From: JBBEAM01 sp942491105
GTDB lineage: Bacteria > Pseudomonadota > Alphaproteobacteria > Kiloniellales > DSM-21159
Length of the DNA stretch: 64,000 bases
Direction: 5' to 3'
NCBI GenBank assembly: GCA_942491105.1
Contig: CALNZX010000001.1
Coordinates: forward strand, 1 to 64,000
The notes under the pieces are model-generated. The model was given only the letters and a program-made list of their open reading frames with translations, was not told where the DNA came from and did not search any database. Below, in pieces: positions 1-9,805 of the stretch (position 1 is its first letter; the number at the start of each line of letters is the position of its first letter). Made by a program: the position numbers and the translations under genes.

Positions 1-1
1 A

Positions 2-91
2 CCCGAACAGTTATCGCGGCTGACCGGCGACATCCTCGCCTCGATCAATGACTTGGAGCGCTGGCTCGATGGACGCGAGCCGTCCCCATGA
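2..91 (+). CDS. 3' end of an unidentified gene, truncated by the window edge
   Basis: A 29-codon open frame enters from the left edge and ends at a TGA that overlaps the ATG of the following monooxygenase (ATGA at 88-91). Its end reads LERWLDGREPSP. The frame and the tight overlap suggest the tail of an upstream co-transcribed gene. The fragment is too short to name a family, and since the next gene is full of frame errors the frame here may also be unreliable. Confidence 0.3.
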   Translation, partial: PEQLSRLTGDILASINDLERWLDGREPSP

Positions 92-1188
92 TTTTGGTCG
101 TCGGCGCGGTCCCACCGGCCTGACCGCGGCATTGGAACTGGCGCGGCGCGGCCGTGAGCCTGCTGGGCATCGACAAGGCCGAGCGTCCGAGTCAGCATTC
201 CAAGGCCATCGGTATCAATCCGCGCGAGTTTCGAACCGCTGGAAGCCCCGGCGCGACCGACAAGATCCTGGGCCGCGGGCCGGCGCATGAATCGCTCTCG
301 AGGTCTACGCGCGGCAGCGCTGCCTGCTGACGATTGCGTTCGATCGGCCTGACCAACCGCTACAACCGCATGACGGCGCTGCGGCAATCCCGCACGGAAG
401 CGATCCTCGAGGAACTGCTCACACAGCTTGGCGTTACCGTCGAGCGCGACGGCGAAGCCCTCGGCGTGACCCAGTGACAGCCAGGGCGCGCAGCGTTCAA
501 GTTCGGTGCGGCAAGGGGGAAGAGGAGATTGCCGCCGAGCACGTGGTCGCGGCCGATGGCGCGCATTCGGCGTTGCGCAAGGCGCTCGCCATCGGCTTCC
601 TCGGCGCGCGCTATCCTGGAGACTGGGGTCTGGCCGACGTTGCCATGGCGCATTGGCCTTACCCCGAGGACCAGCTCAATATCTTCTTCATCTTCGCGCG
701 CTGCTGCTCGTGACGGCCTTGAGACCGAGGGGCACTACCGTCTTGCCAGCAACAGCGGCGACCCGCTGCCGCAGCTAGCGCGCCTCGGCGCCGCCGCGGA
801 TGCGGTCGTCTGGTCCTCCAAGTTCCACATCGGCCACCACCTGATCGAGCGCTTCACGCAGGGGCGGGTGCACGTCGCCGGTGACGCCGCGCTTCTGCAC
901 TCGCGCGCCGGCGGGCGCGGTCTCAACCTGGGCGTCGAGGATGCCTGCGTCCTGGCGAAAAGGCTCTGCGAGGGCGGCCTGGAAAGCTACGCCGCCGAGC
1001 GCCGCGAGATCGCCACCTCGGTGATCCGCATGACCGAAATGCTGACCGGCATCGCGACGCTGTCCAATCCCCTGGCCCAGGTGGGGCGGGAACTTTCTGC
1101 TCGGCGGCGTGCTGTCGCGCGAAGTCTTCGGAAGCGTTCAAGACGTAGCATCTCCGGGATCGCCTATCCCAATCCCGTAGCCACTTAG
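88..1188 (+). pseudogene. FAD-dependent aromatic monooxygenase (PheA/TfdB type), broken by several frameshifts
   Basis: Pieces in different frames join into one class A flavoprotein monooxygenase. An N-terminal Rossmann start (MILVVGA, then PTGLTAALELARRG one frame over) lies near 88-165. A segment with AIGINPR lies near 205-225. A middle part reads VVAADGAHSALRKAL near 545-585. The FAD-contacting GD motif region (VHVAGDAALLHSRAGGRG) lies near 870-920. At least five single-base shifts are needed, including near 108, 165, 225, 480, 710 and 1088. This class hydroxylates aromatic rings using NAD(P)H and O2. It is either a decayed gene or poor sequence; the neighbouring gene has the same damage, which favours sequence error or a low-coverage contig end. 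Confidence 0.6.
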
Positions 1189-1196
1189 CGCTGAAT

Positions 1197-2239
1197 TCAC
1201 GCAAGGCGCCTGCGCCGCCGCTCGCCACGCCGGCCATCGCCGCTGGGCACCGCTTCCTTGCCCTCGGCGCCGTAGGAGATTGGGCCGAGTTCGGCGACGA
1301 TCACCTCGATGCTGGGTGGCTCTCCAGGCTGGGTGCGCTTCCAGCGCGGGCGCGCATCGCCTGGACGTGGTCCGGCGCCTTGCCGCAGCAGCCACCGATG
1401 ATCCTCGCGCCGGCATCGCGCGCCAAGGCCGCGTAGCGGGCCATCAGTTCCTCGGTTCCGCTATAGACGATGCTGCCGCCCTGGTACTCGGGAATGCCGC
1501 AGTTGGCCTTGGCGACCACGACATCCTCGTCACCTGGCCGCCTTGCCGATCTTGACCAGCGTGGCCAGCAGTTCGGCCGCGCCGACGCCGCAGTTGCCGC
1601 CATAGGCGGCTGGGACTGCGAGCGGCTTCGCGCACCAGGTCGACCAGCCCGTCGGGCGTCACGCCCATCATGGTGCGGCCGTTGGTATCGAAGGAAGAAG
1701 GTGCCAGACCGCCTCCAGCCCGGCCTCGCCCGCGCCCTGGAGCGCGGCCCTGATCTCGTCGGGGCTGGACATGGTTTCGATCCAGGCGACATCCGCGCCG
1801 CCTTCGCGCAGGCCCTCGCACTGGGCCTTGAAGGCGGCCACGGCCTCATCGAAGGTCAGCGGGCCGAGGGGTTCCATCAGGTCTCCGGTCGGGCCGACCG
1901 AACCGGCGACAGACCACCGTCGCGGCTGCTGGCCTCGATTTCCGCATTGAGCAAGCGTGCCGCCGCGGCGTTCAGCTCCTGGACCCGGTCCTGCGCGTGG
2001 TGCAGGCGCAGGCGATTTGCCGTGCCGCCGAAGCTGTTGGTCAGTACGATGTCGGAACCGGCCTCGACGAAGGCGCGGTAGTGCTGGCGGACCTTCTCCG
2101 GCTGCTCCAAGTTCCACAGCTCCGGCGCGTCACCGTGGGCCAGGCCCATGGCGAAGAAATTGGTGCCAGTGGCGCCGTCGGCGAGCAGCCAGGGGCGCTC
2201 GGCAAGCAGCTTCTTCAAGCGGTTGGTTTCTGCGGTCAT
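1197..2239 (-). pseudogene. Betaine-homocysteine S-methyltransferase family, broken by frameshifts
   Basis: Read from 2239 downward, the N-terminus carries LLADGATGTNFFAMGL and SDIVLTNSFGG, typical of the Pfam S-methyl_trans (homocysteine methyltransferase) fold. Later pieces in other frames supply WIETMSSPDEIRAAL, GRTMMGVTPDGL, AKANCGIPEY and the zinc-binding GGCCG. The tail reads PSIEVIVAELGPISYG and stops at 1197. The intact protein would be about 347 residues, normal for this family. At least three single-base shifts (near 1900, 1690 and 1560, with a further one near 1310) interrupt it. It would move a methyl group from glycine betaine to homocysteine, giving dimethylglycine and methionine, which matches the dimethylglycine and sarcosine enzymes just upstream on the same strand. 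Confidence 0.7.
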
Positions 2240-2327
2240 GGATCGCTTCGCACGGTTGAAAGATCGATGAGTAAATTGCGTATCACGCTGTTTACGCCGC
2301 CGCTAGCGGAATAGTAGGCGGCGGGAT

Positions 2328-4742
2328 TCAGCTCCGCATACGCGTGCCTTCGGGGTCGACCAGGACCTGCGAAAGCAGCGTCGCCGGGCGCTTTTGGCCG
2401 AGGATTTCGATGCTGTAGCCGGCACCGGGATGGATGGCCTCGCGCTTGACGTAGCCCAGGGCCAGGGACTGCCCGACGGTATGGCCATAGCCGCCCGAGG
2501 TGACGAAGCCAACCCAGTCCTCGCCCTGGTAGATCGGCTCGTCGGAGACCGCGTCGGCATCGCCGGCCTCGACCGTGAAGCTGCAGAGCTGCGGCGCCGT
2601 TGCCGTGTCACGCGCCTGGAGCGCGGCATCACGGCCGATGAAGGCGTTCTTGCGGAAATCGGTAAAGCGGCCCATGCCGGCGCTGACGGGGTCGTAGTCC
2701 GGGGTGTACTCGCGTGTCCAGGAGCCGAAGGCCTTTTCCAGGCGCAGCGAGTTGAGCGCCCGGCCGCCGAAGTGGGTCAGCCCCAGGTCTTCCCCGGCCT
2801 CGACGAGAAGGTCATAGAGCGCGATCTGATATTCCGGCGCGACCCAGAGCTCGTAGCCGAGTTCACCGGTAAAAGAGATACGCCCGAGCAGGGCCGGGAC
2901 CATGCCGATGTCGATGCGGCGGAAGGCCATGAAGGGCAGGGTGGCGTTGGAGACATCCTCGGCCGTGACCCGCGACAGCAGCTCGCGCGCCTTGGGTCCG
3001 GCGATCTGCAGACCGACCATTTCCTTGCGCAGGGATCTGACGGAGACGCCCCGGTCCGGAAGCTGCGCCTCGAACCAGCGCAGATGGTATTCCTCGGCGA
3101 TGCCCGAACCGAAGATGTAGAAGCGCTCCTCCGCCAGCTTGCCCACGGTGAAGTCGCCGATCAGCCGACCGCGATGATTGAGCATGGGGCTGAGCAGCAG
3201 CCTGCCGCTTCGCGGCATACGGTTGGCGAGCAGCTGGCTGAGCCAGGATTCGGACTCGGGACCGGCGATCTCGTACTTGGCAAAGTTGGAAATCTCCAGC
3301 AGGCCGACCGCTTCGCGCACGGCTTGGCACTCCCGCCCGACTGGCTCGTGGGCATTGGAGCGGTAGTAGGTGACCTCCTCGACGGGCTCCATCCCCTCCG
3401 GCGCGAACCACAGGGCGTGCTCCAGGCCGTAGGCGGCGCCGAAGACGGCGTTCTTGGCCTTCAAGCGCTCATAGATCGGGGTGGTGCGCAGCGGCCGCCC
3501 CGCGGGCAGCTCCTCGTTGGGGTAGCTGATGCGGAAACGCCGGGCGTAGTTCTCGCGGACCTTGGCGTTGGTGTAGGCCAGCGTCGCCCAGTCGCCGAAA
3601 CGCGCCACGTCCATCGCCCAGACGTCCATGCCCGGGTCGCCTTCGGTGATCCAGTTGGCCAGCGCCAGGCCGACCCCGCCGCCCTGGCTGAAGCCGGCCA
3701 TCACGCCGCAGGCGACGTAGAAGTTCGGCAGACCGCGCACCGGCCCGATCAGGGGGTTGCCGTCGGAGGCGAAGGTGAAGGGTCCGTTGATGACATTCTT
3801 GATCCCGGCCCGCTCAAAGGCCGGAAAATGCTGGAAGCCGAGAGCGAGGCTGTCGGCGATGCGGTCGAGATCGGGCTGCAGCAGCTCATGGCCGAAGTCC
3901 CAGGGCGTTTCTCGCTCCGACCAGGGCACGCCCTGGCGCTCGTAGGTGCCCATCAGCATGCCGCTGCGCTCCTGGCGCATATAGATCTCGGCCTCGAAGT
4001 CGATGACGTGCAGCAGCTCCTCGCCATGGGCGACGACCTCGGGCATCTCCTCGGTGATCAGGTACTGGTGCTCCATGGCTAGGATCGGAAGCTCCAGGCC
4101 GACCATGCGGCCGACCTCGCGGGCCCAGAGACCGCCGGCGTTGACCACGACCTCGGCCTCCAGGCTGCCCTGATCGGTCACAACCTGCCAGTGGCCCTGC
4201 GGTGTCGGATTGAGTTCCAGAACCCGAGTCTTGCGATGGATCTCCGCGCCCTTGAGCCGCGCCGCCTTGGCATAGGCCTGAGTCACGCCGGAGGGGTCGA
4301 CATGGCCTTCCATGGGATCGTAGAGCGCGCCAAGGAAGTGCTTGGGGTCCATCAGCGGAAAGAGCTTCGCCGCTTCCTCGACCGAAATCAGCTCGGTCTG
4401 CATGCCGAGATTCTTGCCCTTCGCGTGAGCCGAACGGATGAAGTCCATGCGCTCGGGCGTGCCGGCCAGCATCAGGCCGCCGGTGATATGGGCGCCGCAG
4501 GATTGGCCGGAGATCTCCTCGATCTCCTTGTATAGCTTGATGGTGTATTCCTGCAGCTTGGCGACGTTGGGATCGCTGTTCAAAGTGTGCATGCCGCCGG
4601 CGGCATGCCAGGTCGAGCCGCAGGTGAGCTCGTCGCGCTCCAGCAGCACGACATCGCTCCATCCCTGCTTGGCAAGGTGGTAGAGCACGCTGCAGCCGAC
4701 GACGCCGCCGCCGATCACGGCTACCCGGACATGAGACTTCAT
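2328..4742 (-). CDS. Dimethylglycine/sarcosine dehydrogenase-like FAD protein with GcvT domain
   Basis: An 804-residue protein with the domain order DAO-type FAD fold (about 1-370), central FAO linker, then GcvT aminomethyltransferase fold and barrel tail (about 430-800). GGGVVG at 11-16 is the dinucleotide motif, and STWHAAGG holds His46, the position of covalent FAD attachment in mammalian DMGDH and SARDH. Such enzymes oxidise an N-methyl group and pass the C1 unit to tetrahydrofolate in the GcvT half. It lies between the BHMT gene and a paralogue on the same strand, as expected for betaine to dimethylglycine to sarcosine catabolism. Which of the two paralogues uses dimethylglycine and which sarcosine cannot be told from sequence. 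Confidence 0.85.
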   Translation of the reverse strand: MKSHVRVAVIGGGVVGCSVLYHLAKQGWSDVVLLERDELTCGSTWHAAGGMHTLNSDPNVAKLQEYTIKLYKEIEEISGQSCGAHITGGLMLAGTPERMDFIRSAHAKGKNLGMQTELISVEEAAKLFPLMDPKHFLGALYDPMEGHVDPSGVTQAYAKAARLKGAEIHRKTRVLELNPTPQGHWQVVTDQGSLEAEVVVNAGGLWAREVGRMVGLELPILAMEHQYLITEEMPEVVAHGEELLHVIDFEAEIYMRQERSGMLMGTYERQGVPWSERETPWDFGHELLQPDLDRIADSLALGFQHFPAFERAGIKNVINGPFTFASDGNPLIGPVRGLPNFYVACGVMAGFSQGGGVGLALANWITEGDPGMDVWAMDVARFGDWATLAYTNAKVRENYARRFRISYPNEELPAGRPLRTTPIYERLKAKNAVFGAAYGLEHALWFAPEGMEPVEEVTYYRSNAHEPVGRECQAVREAVGLLEISNFAKYEIAGPESESWLSQLLANRMPRSGRLLLSPMLNHRGRLIGDFTVGKLAEERFYIFGSGIAEEYHLRWFEAQLPDRGVSVRSLRKEMVGLQIAGPKARELLSRVTAEDVSNATLPFMAFRRIDIGMVPALLGRISFTGELGYELWVAPEYQIALYDLLVEAGEDLGLTHFGGRALNSLRLEKAFGSWTREYTPDYDPVSAGMGRFTDFRKNAFIGRDAALQARDTATAPQLCSFTVEAGDADAVSDEPIYQGEDWVGFVTSGGYGHTVGQSLALGYVKREAIHPGAGYSIEILGQKRPATLLSQVLVDPEGTRMRS

Positions 4743-4871
4743 TTGGATCCCCTAGAGACGCATGGACGTGCGGCGGAGCTTGCCGCCCACAAGCAGTCTG
4801 CCGCAAGTCCCCGCCGCGTCTTGCACGGAACCGCCACCCGAGGTCGCCCCGAGAGCAGTCGCGGCCTGGCG

Positions 4872-7440
4872 CTAGGACTTCGGCCGCTCGTTCTTCGGGT
4901 CGTAGAGGGGCTTGTAACCGACCGCCTCGACCTTCAGCGGGTAGGGCTCATGGAAATACTCCATCGTCAGCATCCGGCCTTCCTGGCAGTAGCTGTGGGG
5001 GAGATAGCCCAGCGCGATGTTCTTTCCGAGCGTGGGGCCATAGGCGATGGAGGTGACATAGGAGCGGCGGCCGAGCTCGTCCTTTAAGACCTCGCCGGTC
5101 TCCGGGTCCAGGATCGGCCACTGGCCGACCGGGTAGCGGGCCACGCCCTTGGCGTCGACGTTGTCCTGCATCGTCATGGTGCAGAGATAGGCCGGCTGGT
5201 GATCGCGCGCGCGCTGCTCCAGATAGGCGGCCTTGCCCAGGAAGTCCGCCTCCTTGACCTTGGCCCGGGCGAGCCCGGCTTCGTAGAGATTGTACTCGGT
5301 CAGCAGGTCGGCGTTCTGCAGCCGCAGGCTCTTTTCCATCCGCCGGCTGTTGGCGTATGTCTCGATACCGATCGGCGTCACGCCCGCCTCGAAGAGCAGA
5401 TCCCAGAGCGGCAGGCCGTGGCTGAAGGGGAAATGCAGTTCCCAGCCCTGCTCGCCAACGTAGGAGATACGGAAACCCGAAACCGGGATGCCGCGCAGGG
5501 TGAAGTCGCGCGTGGCGGCGAAGGGGAAATTCGCGGGCTCGAGCTGCTCGGGATGGTCGGCCAGCGCCTGCAGGGTCGTCCGCGCGTTCGGCCCCCAGAC
5601 GCCGAGGCAGCCGTAGTGATCCGTGCGGTCCTCGATATCGACGCGCACCTTCCCGGTCCTCGGCCATGCGCTTCAGCCAGACGGCGTCCCGATTGCCGGC
5701 GTCGCCGCCGTCGATCACGCGGAAGCGATCGTCGGCCAGGCGGACGACGGTCAGGTCGGCGCGCACGCCGCCCACGGCGTCGAGGAAGTTGGTGTAGACG
5801 CCCTTGCCGATGGGCGTGTCGCCGCCGACCTTGGCGACGGAGACGTACTCCATCAACGCCTCGGCGTCGGGCCCGGAGACGTCGTAGAGCGCGAAGTGCG
5901 ACAGGTTGACCATGCCGACGTTCTCGGACAGTTCGAGATGCTCGGCGTTGGAGACCCGCCAGAAGTGACGGGCGTCCCACTCGTTCTGCCGCTCCGGCAC
6001 CCGGTCGTCATACTTTTCGAACAGCTTGGCCTCGTTGGCGGCGTAGCCGTGCGCCCGCTCCCAGCCGGCGGCTTCCATGAAGTAGCCGCCGAGTTCCTGT
6101 TCGCGCGCGAAGAAGGGGCTGCAGCGCAGATTGCGGGCTTTGGAGTAGGGCTCGCGGGTGTGCACCGGCGGATCGTAGATCTTGAAGGCCGTCTCGTAGC
6201 AGCGGTCCTCGATGTAGCTCGGCGTCTTTTGCATTGGGTAGTAGCGGGCGACATCGATGCCGAAATGGTCGAGCTCGGTGCGCCCTGTCGTCATCCAGTC
6301 CGCCAGGACCTTGCCGATACCGGGGCCGTCCTTGACCCAGACCGATTCGCCGTACCAGAGGCCCCGGACCTCGGGGGACTCGCCGATCGAGGGGCCGCCG
6401 TCGGCGGTGACCTGCAGCAGGCCGTTGAAGGAATGCTTCTCGTGCCAGCCGAGCTCGCCCAGGATCGGGGTCAGCTCCATGGCCCGCTCGAGGGCGTCCA
6501 TCACCTGCTCCATATCGAGATCGCGCTGGGACGGCGACAGCCGGGCCTCCTCCTTCTCCAGCAGGTCCCGCGGATGCACCATGCGCGGGTTCTTGGTCTC
6601 GTAGTAGCCCCATTCGATCTGGCCGCCTTCGGCGGTCTTGGGGTCGCCGGTGTCGCGCAGATAGGCGGAGTTGCCCTGGTCGCGCAGCAGCGGATAGCCG
6701 ATCTCCTTGCCGGTGCCGGCGAAGACGTCATAGGGCCCGAAGAACAGCAGGGGGTGATCCACGGGCATGATCGGCAGGTCCTCGCCGGCCATCTCCGCGA
6801 TCAGCCGCCCCCAGAGGCCGGCGCAGACCACCACGTAGGGCGTCTCAATGTAGCCGCGCGATGTTTCGACGCCCTTGATCCGGCCGTCTTGGATATCGAG
6901 GCCGGTTGCCGGGGTGTTCGCGAAGGCCTGGAGCTTGCCGCTCGCCTCGGCCTTTTGCACCAGTTCGCCGGCCACGGTTTGGGAGCGCGGAATGACCAGA
7001 CCCGCGTCGGGATCCCACATCGCGCCCTGGATCATGTCTTCCTCGATCAGCGGGAACTTCTCCTTCACCTCCTGGGGGGTGATCAGGGAAACTCTGCTGC
7101 CGAATGCCTTGCCGGAGCCGACCTTGCGCTTCAACTCCTCCATCCGCTCGTCGTCGCCCTTACGCGCGACCTCGATGCCGCCGATCCGGGAGTAGCGCCC
7201 GAGCTTTTCGTAAAAATCCACGCTATAGGCCGTGGTGTAGACGGTCATGTGGTCGTGGGAGGTCAGAAAGCAGAAATCCGAGGCATGCGCCGTCGAGCCG
7301 ATATCCGTGGGAATGCCCGACTTGTCGATGCCGACGATATCGTCCCAGCCGGCCTCGATCAGATGATGGGCGACCGAGGCGCCGACGATGCCACCCTGGC
7401 CGATGATCACGACCTTTGCGCTTTTAGGGAATTCCGCCAT
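4872..7440 (-). pseudogene. Second DMGDH/SARDH-like FAD-GcvT dehydrogenase, one frameshift
   Basis: The N-terminal frame (MAEFPKSAKVVIIGQGG, start 7440 with GGAG 8 bases upstream) covers the FAD domain and half of the GcvT domain, down to LKRMAEDRE. The rest (VRVDIEDRTDHYGCLG to NERPKS) continues in the next frame to a stop at 4872. Removing one G in the GG near 5649 restores a continuous protein of about 855 residues. GQGGIVG at 14-20 is the nucleotide motif, and GSTAHASDF places a His at 52 like the flavin-linking His of the family. The size, domain order and neighbours match the 2328-4742 gene, so it probably acts on a related N-methyl glycine. Everything downstream of the shift still reads as good coding sequence, so sequencing error or very recent mutation is likely. 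Confidence 0.75.
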
Positions 7441-7589
7441 GTCTTGCGTCTCCGGCTGGAAAGGACTGTCCGTCGGCATGACTGCCGTATCGCGAGGCTA
7501 ACCTTAGGCAAGCAGTGCGGCTGCGCGAGACAGAATGCGACCGGGCCGTTCGTTATAGCGACATCGCCCCCCGATCGCGGCTTGCCGTC

Positions 7590-8882
7590 TCACAGCGCCT
7601 TGGCGAGCGCCTCGTCCTTGTCCGCGCCCGGCCGGTACATCCAGGCCAGAGAGAGGAACAGCCCGAGGAAGACCAGCCCGAAGGCGGTCTGGTAGGCCGG
7701 GGTGGGGTAGGCGCCCGCCGCATCGCGCGGCCACAGGTCGATGATCACGCCCATTGCGAACTGAATGAGGAAGCTTCCGCCGAACACCAGCAGCGTGTTC
7801 GCGGTATTGGCGCGGCCCGCGAACGCGCCGCCGAAGTGGCGCGCCAGCATCGCGTAGACGATCGCCGAGACGCTGCAGGTGAATCCGTACATGGCCCAAT
7901 GCAGCCAGCCCGCCGGATCGATCTGCAGGATAATCGCCAAGAGCGCCACCATGGACACCACCGTTCCTCCGCCCATGATGTGGATCGTGGAAATGCCGCG
8001 CGATCTCATGGCGTCCGACACCCATCCCGTCGCGACGAAGCTGACGGCCACCGCCGTGTTCATCACCAGCAGGCGCGTGGCGACCTCGTCGCGGGTGAGC
8101 GCGACCGCGTCCGTCAGCCACGGTCCGGCCCAAAGCGTCTGGATCGACTGCGATCCGCCCATGCCGAAGATCGACACAGGCGCCACCCGCCAGAAAAGCT
8201 TGTCTCTGAAGATCTTCGAGACCTCCCGGGCTTGGACCTTCAGGTGGGGCGGGTTTTCCGCGCCGTCGCCACGCGGCGCGAGCAGGAAGATCAGGATCGC
8301 GGAAATGACGGTCAGAACCGTCAGGCCGAGGAAAAGACCGCGCCAATCCGTCAGATGCAGCAGTATTTCCACCGGTTTCGTCGCGGCCATCGCGCCGAGG
8401 CCGCCGACAGCCATGTAGCAGCCGTTCACCAAGGCCAGGCGCTGAGGCGGGAACCAGCGCATGATCGCCTTGAAAGCGGCCATCAAGCCGCCGGCGCAGC
8501 CGACGCCGATCAAGGCGCGCGCGGCGATCAGAACCGCCGTGTTGGGCGCGAGGGCGAACAGCAGGGCGCCCGTCGCGGCCACGAGCAGCAAGGCGCTCTG
8601 CACCCGCGCGGCGCCGTAGCGGTCGAGCATCACGCCCAAGGGCAGCTGCAAACCTGCGAAGCCCAGGAAGAATGCAGCGGTCAGCAGACCCAGGATGGAC
8701 GAGGTCGCACCCAGATCGGCCACCAGGTCCGGCGCGATAACCGCGTTGATTGAACGGTACAGGAAGGAGAGGAAGTACCCGGTTGCAAAAGGGGCGAAGA
8801 CAAAGATGAAGAGCGCGAGGGGGCCATAGGGTCTGTCGCTTTTCGAAGCGGCTTCCGTGTTTCCGCTCTTGTCATTCGTCAT
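7590..8882 (-). CDS. MFS transporter
   Basis: A 430-residue integral membrane protein of about 12 hydrophobic segments. LGVMLDRYGAARVQ near residue 80 matches the loop 2-3 motif of the major facilitator superfamily, and a paired loop (TGWVSDAMRSRG) occurs in the second half. The start at MTNDKSG (8882) is preferred over the longer frame from 8954 because GGGGACG lies 8-14 bases upstream and the extra residues are not hydrophobic. Located between a dimethylglycine-dehydrogenase-like gene and sarcosine oxidase, it may import a methylated amino acid, but the substrate is an inference from position only. Confidence 0.85.
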   Translation of the reverse strand: MTNDKSGNTEAASKSDRPYGPLALFIFVFAPFATGYFLSFLYRSINAVIAPDLVADLGATSSILGLLTAAFFLGFAGLQLPLGVMLDRYGAARVQSALLLVAATGALLFALAPNTAVLIAARALIGVGCAGGLMAAFKAIMRWFPPQRLALVNGCYMAVGGLGAMAATKPVEILLHLTDWRGLFLGLTVLTVISAILIFLLAPRGDGAENPPHLKVQAREVSKIFRDKLFWRVAPVSIFGMGGSQSIQTLWAGPWLTDAVALTRDEVATRLLVMNTAVAVSFVATGWVSDAMRSRGISTIHIMGGGTVVSMVALLAIILQIDPAGWLHWAMYGFTCSVSAIVYAMLARHFGGAFAGRANTANTLLVFGGSFLIQFAMGVIIDLWPRDAAGAYPTPAYQTAFGLVFLGLFLSLAWMYRPGADKDEALAKAL

Positions 8883-9169
8883 CTGCGTTACGTCCCCATG
8901 TAGCTGATTTTCTTTGCCCAAACGCAACTCGAGCGAGCCGCGCGCCCGCGCCATCCTGCCGGGCAGCGCGGGACGTTATGGCAGATCGCGCGTCTATCCA
9001 ATTCCGTAACGGGGAAAAGAAGCCTTTCCCATTTGGGCAGCCTTGGAAGGACGCTTTCATCAGGAAGGCCAGGTGACGGCTCTGGCTGGTGAGTCGCGCG
9101 ATGGGGCGGAGCGAAAACGCTCCTTGTACGGGCTAGCGCGCCGCTAAATCGCTAGGGCCTTCGCCGCCG

Positions 9170-9805
9170 CTAGCCGCACTTGACGACGGTGAGGCCGTAC
9201 TCGCGCGACGCATCCTCCAGCCAGGCCCAGAGATAGGCGGCGAAGGAGCGGCGCACCCAAACCTCGAAGCTTGGGCCATCCTTGCTGTCTTCCGTCAGCA
9301 GAAGGGTAATGTCCGCCTTGGCGCCGAGCGATTGGGCGCAGTGTCCCACGGGAAACTTGCTGGGATGCAGATCGAGCGGGCAGGCCTTGGCCAGCAGGTC
9401 GCGGGCGCGCGGGCCGGAGACCTGCAGGGTGGTCCAGTTCTCGCTGATGTCGGTCACCGCAGCGTGGTGCTTGACCAGCGCCTTCCGCAGCTTCTCGGTC
9501 AGCTTCGGGCCATCGGCGGCGATCAGCCACCATTCGTCGGGTCCAACGCAGAGCGCCGTCACCTTGCTCGCCTTGCCGCTTCCGCCATTCGCCGTGTCGC
9601 CGACTTTCGTGGGAAGCGCGCAGGGCAGGGCGCTCTCCGCCGCTTCCTTGATGGCTTTGTCCGTGGGGTCGAGGCGCAGATTGACCGTGCCGCGGAAGGC
9701 GATCTCACCCAGGGCGATGCCGGCCTCCTTGGCGCGCTTGGCCGCGCCGCGGCCCTCCAGGCCAAGCTGGGCCAGCGGGCTCAGTCTCAGATATTGCTCA
9801 ACCAC
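9170..9805 (-). CDS. soxG: Sarcosine oxidase gamma subunit
   Basis: A 211-residue protein starting at a GTG (9805) that overlaps the soxA stop at 9798. The GTG start is chosen over the ATG at 9847 because that ATG lies 50 bases inside soxA. VGPDEWWLIA (about 95-105), TDISENWTTLQVSGPRARDLL and LDLHPSKFPVG are typical of the SoxG fold, which resembles the C-terminal half of GcvT. SoxG completes the heterotetrameric sarcosine oxidase and helps form the folate channel that receives the methyl carbon. It is the last gene of soxBDAG; no U-tracted terminator is visible in the 287 bases before the MFS start. Confidence 0.9.
   Translation of the reverse strand: MVEQYLRLSPLAQLGLEGRGAAKRAKEAGIALGEIAFRGTVNLRLDPTDKAIKEAAESALPCALPTKVGDTANGGSGKASKVTALCVGPDEWWLIAADGPKLTEKLRKALVKHHAAVTDISENWTTLQVSGPRARDLLAKACPLDLHPSKFPVGHCAQSLGAKADITLLLTEDSKDGPSFEVWVRRSFAAYLWAWLEDASREYGLTVVKCG

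Noticed and set aside
2240..2327. Possible SAM or glycine riboswitch upstream of the BHMT gene
   Set aside because: The stretch is under 90 bases and shows none of the conserved SAM-II or glycine riboswitch segments. A GC-rich stem is visible but is no more than a weak hairpin.
2394..7695. Long plus-strand frames of 562 and 690 codons opposite the dehydrogenase genes
   Set aside because: Same antisense GC-bias effect; motifs of the FAD and GcvT domains lie on the minus strand.
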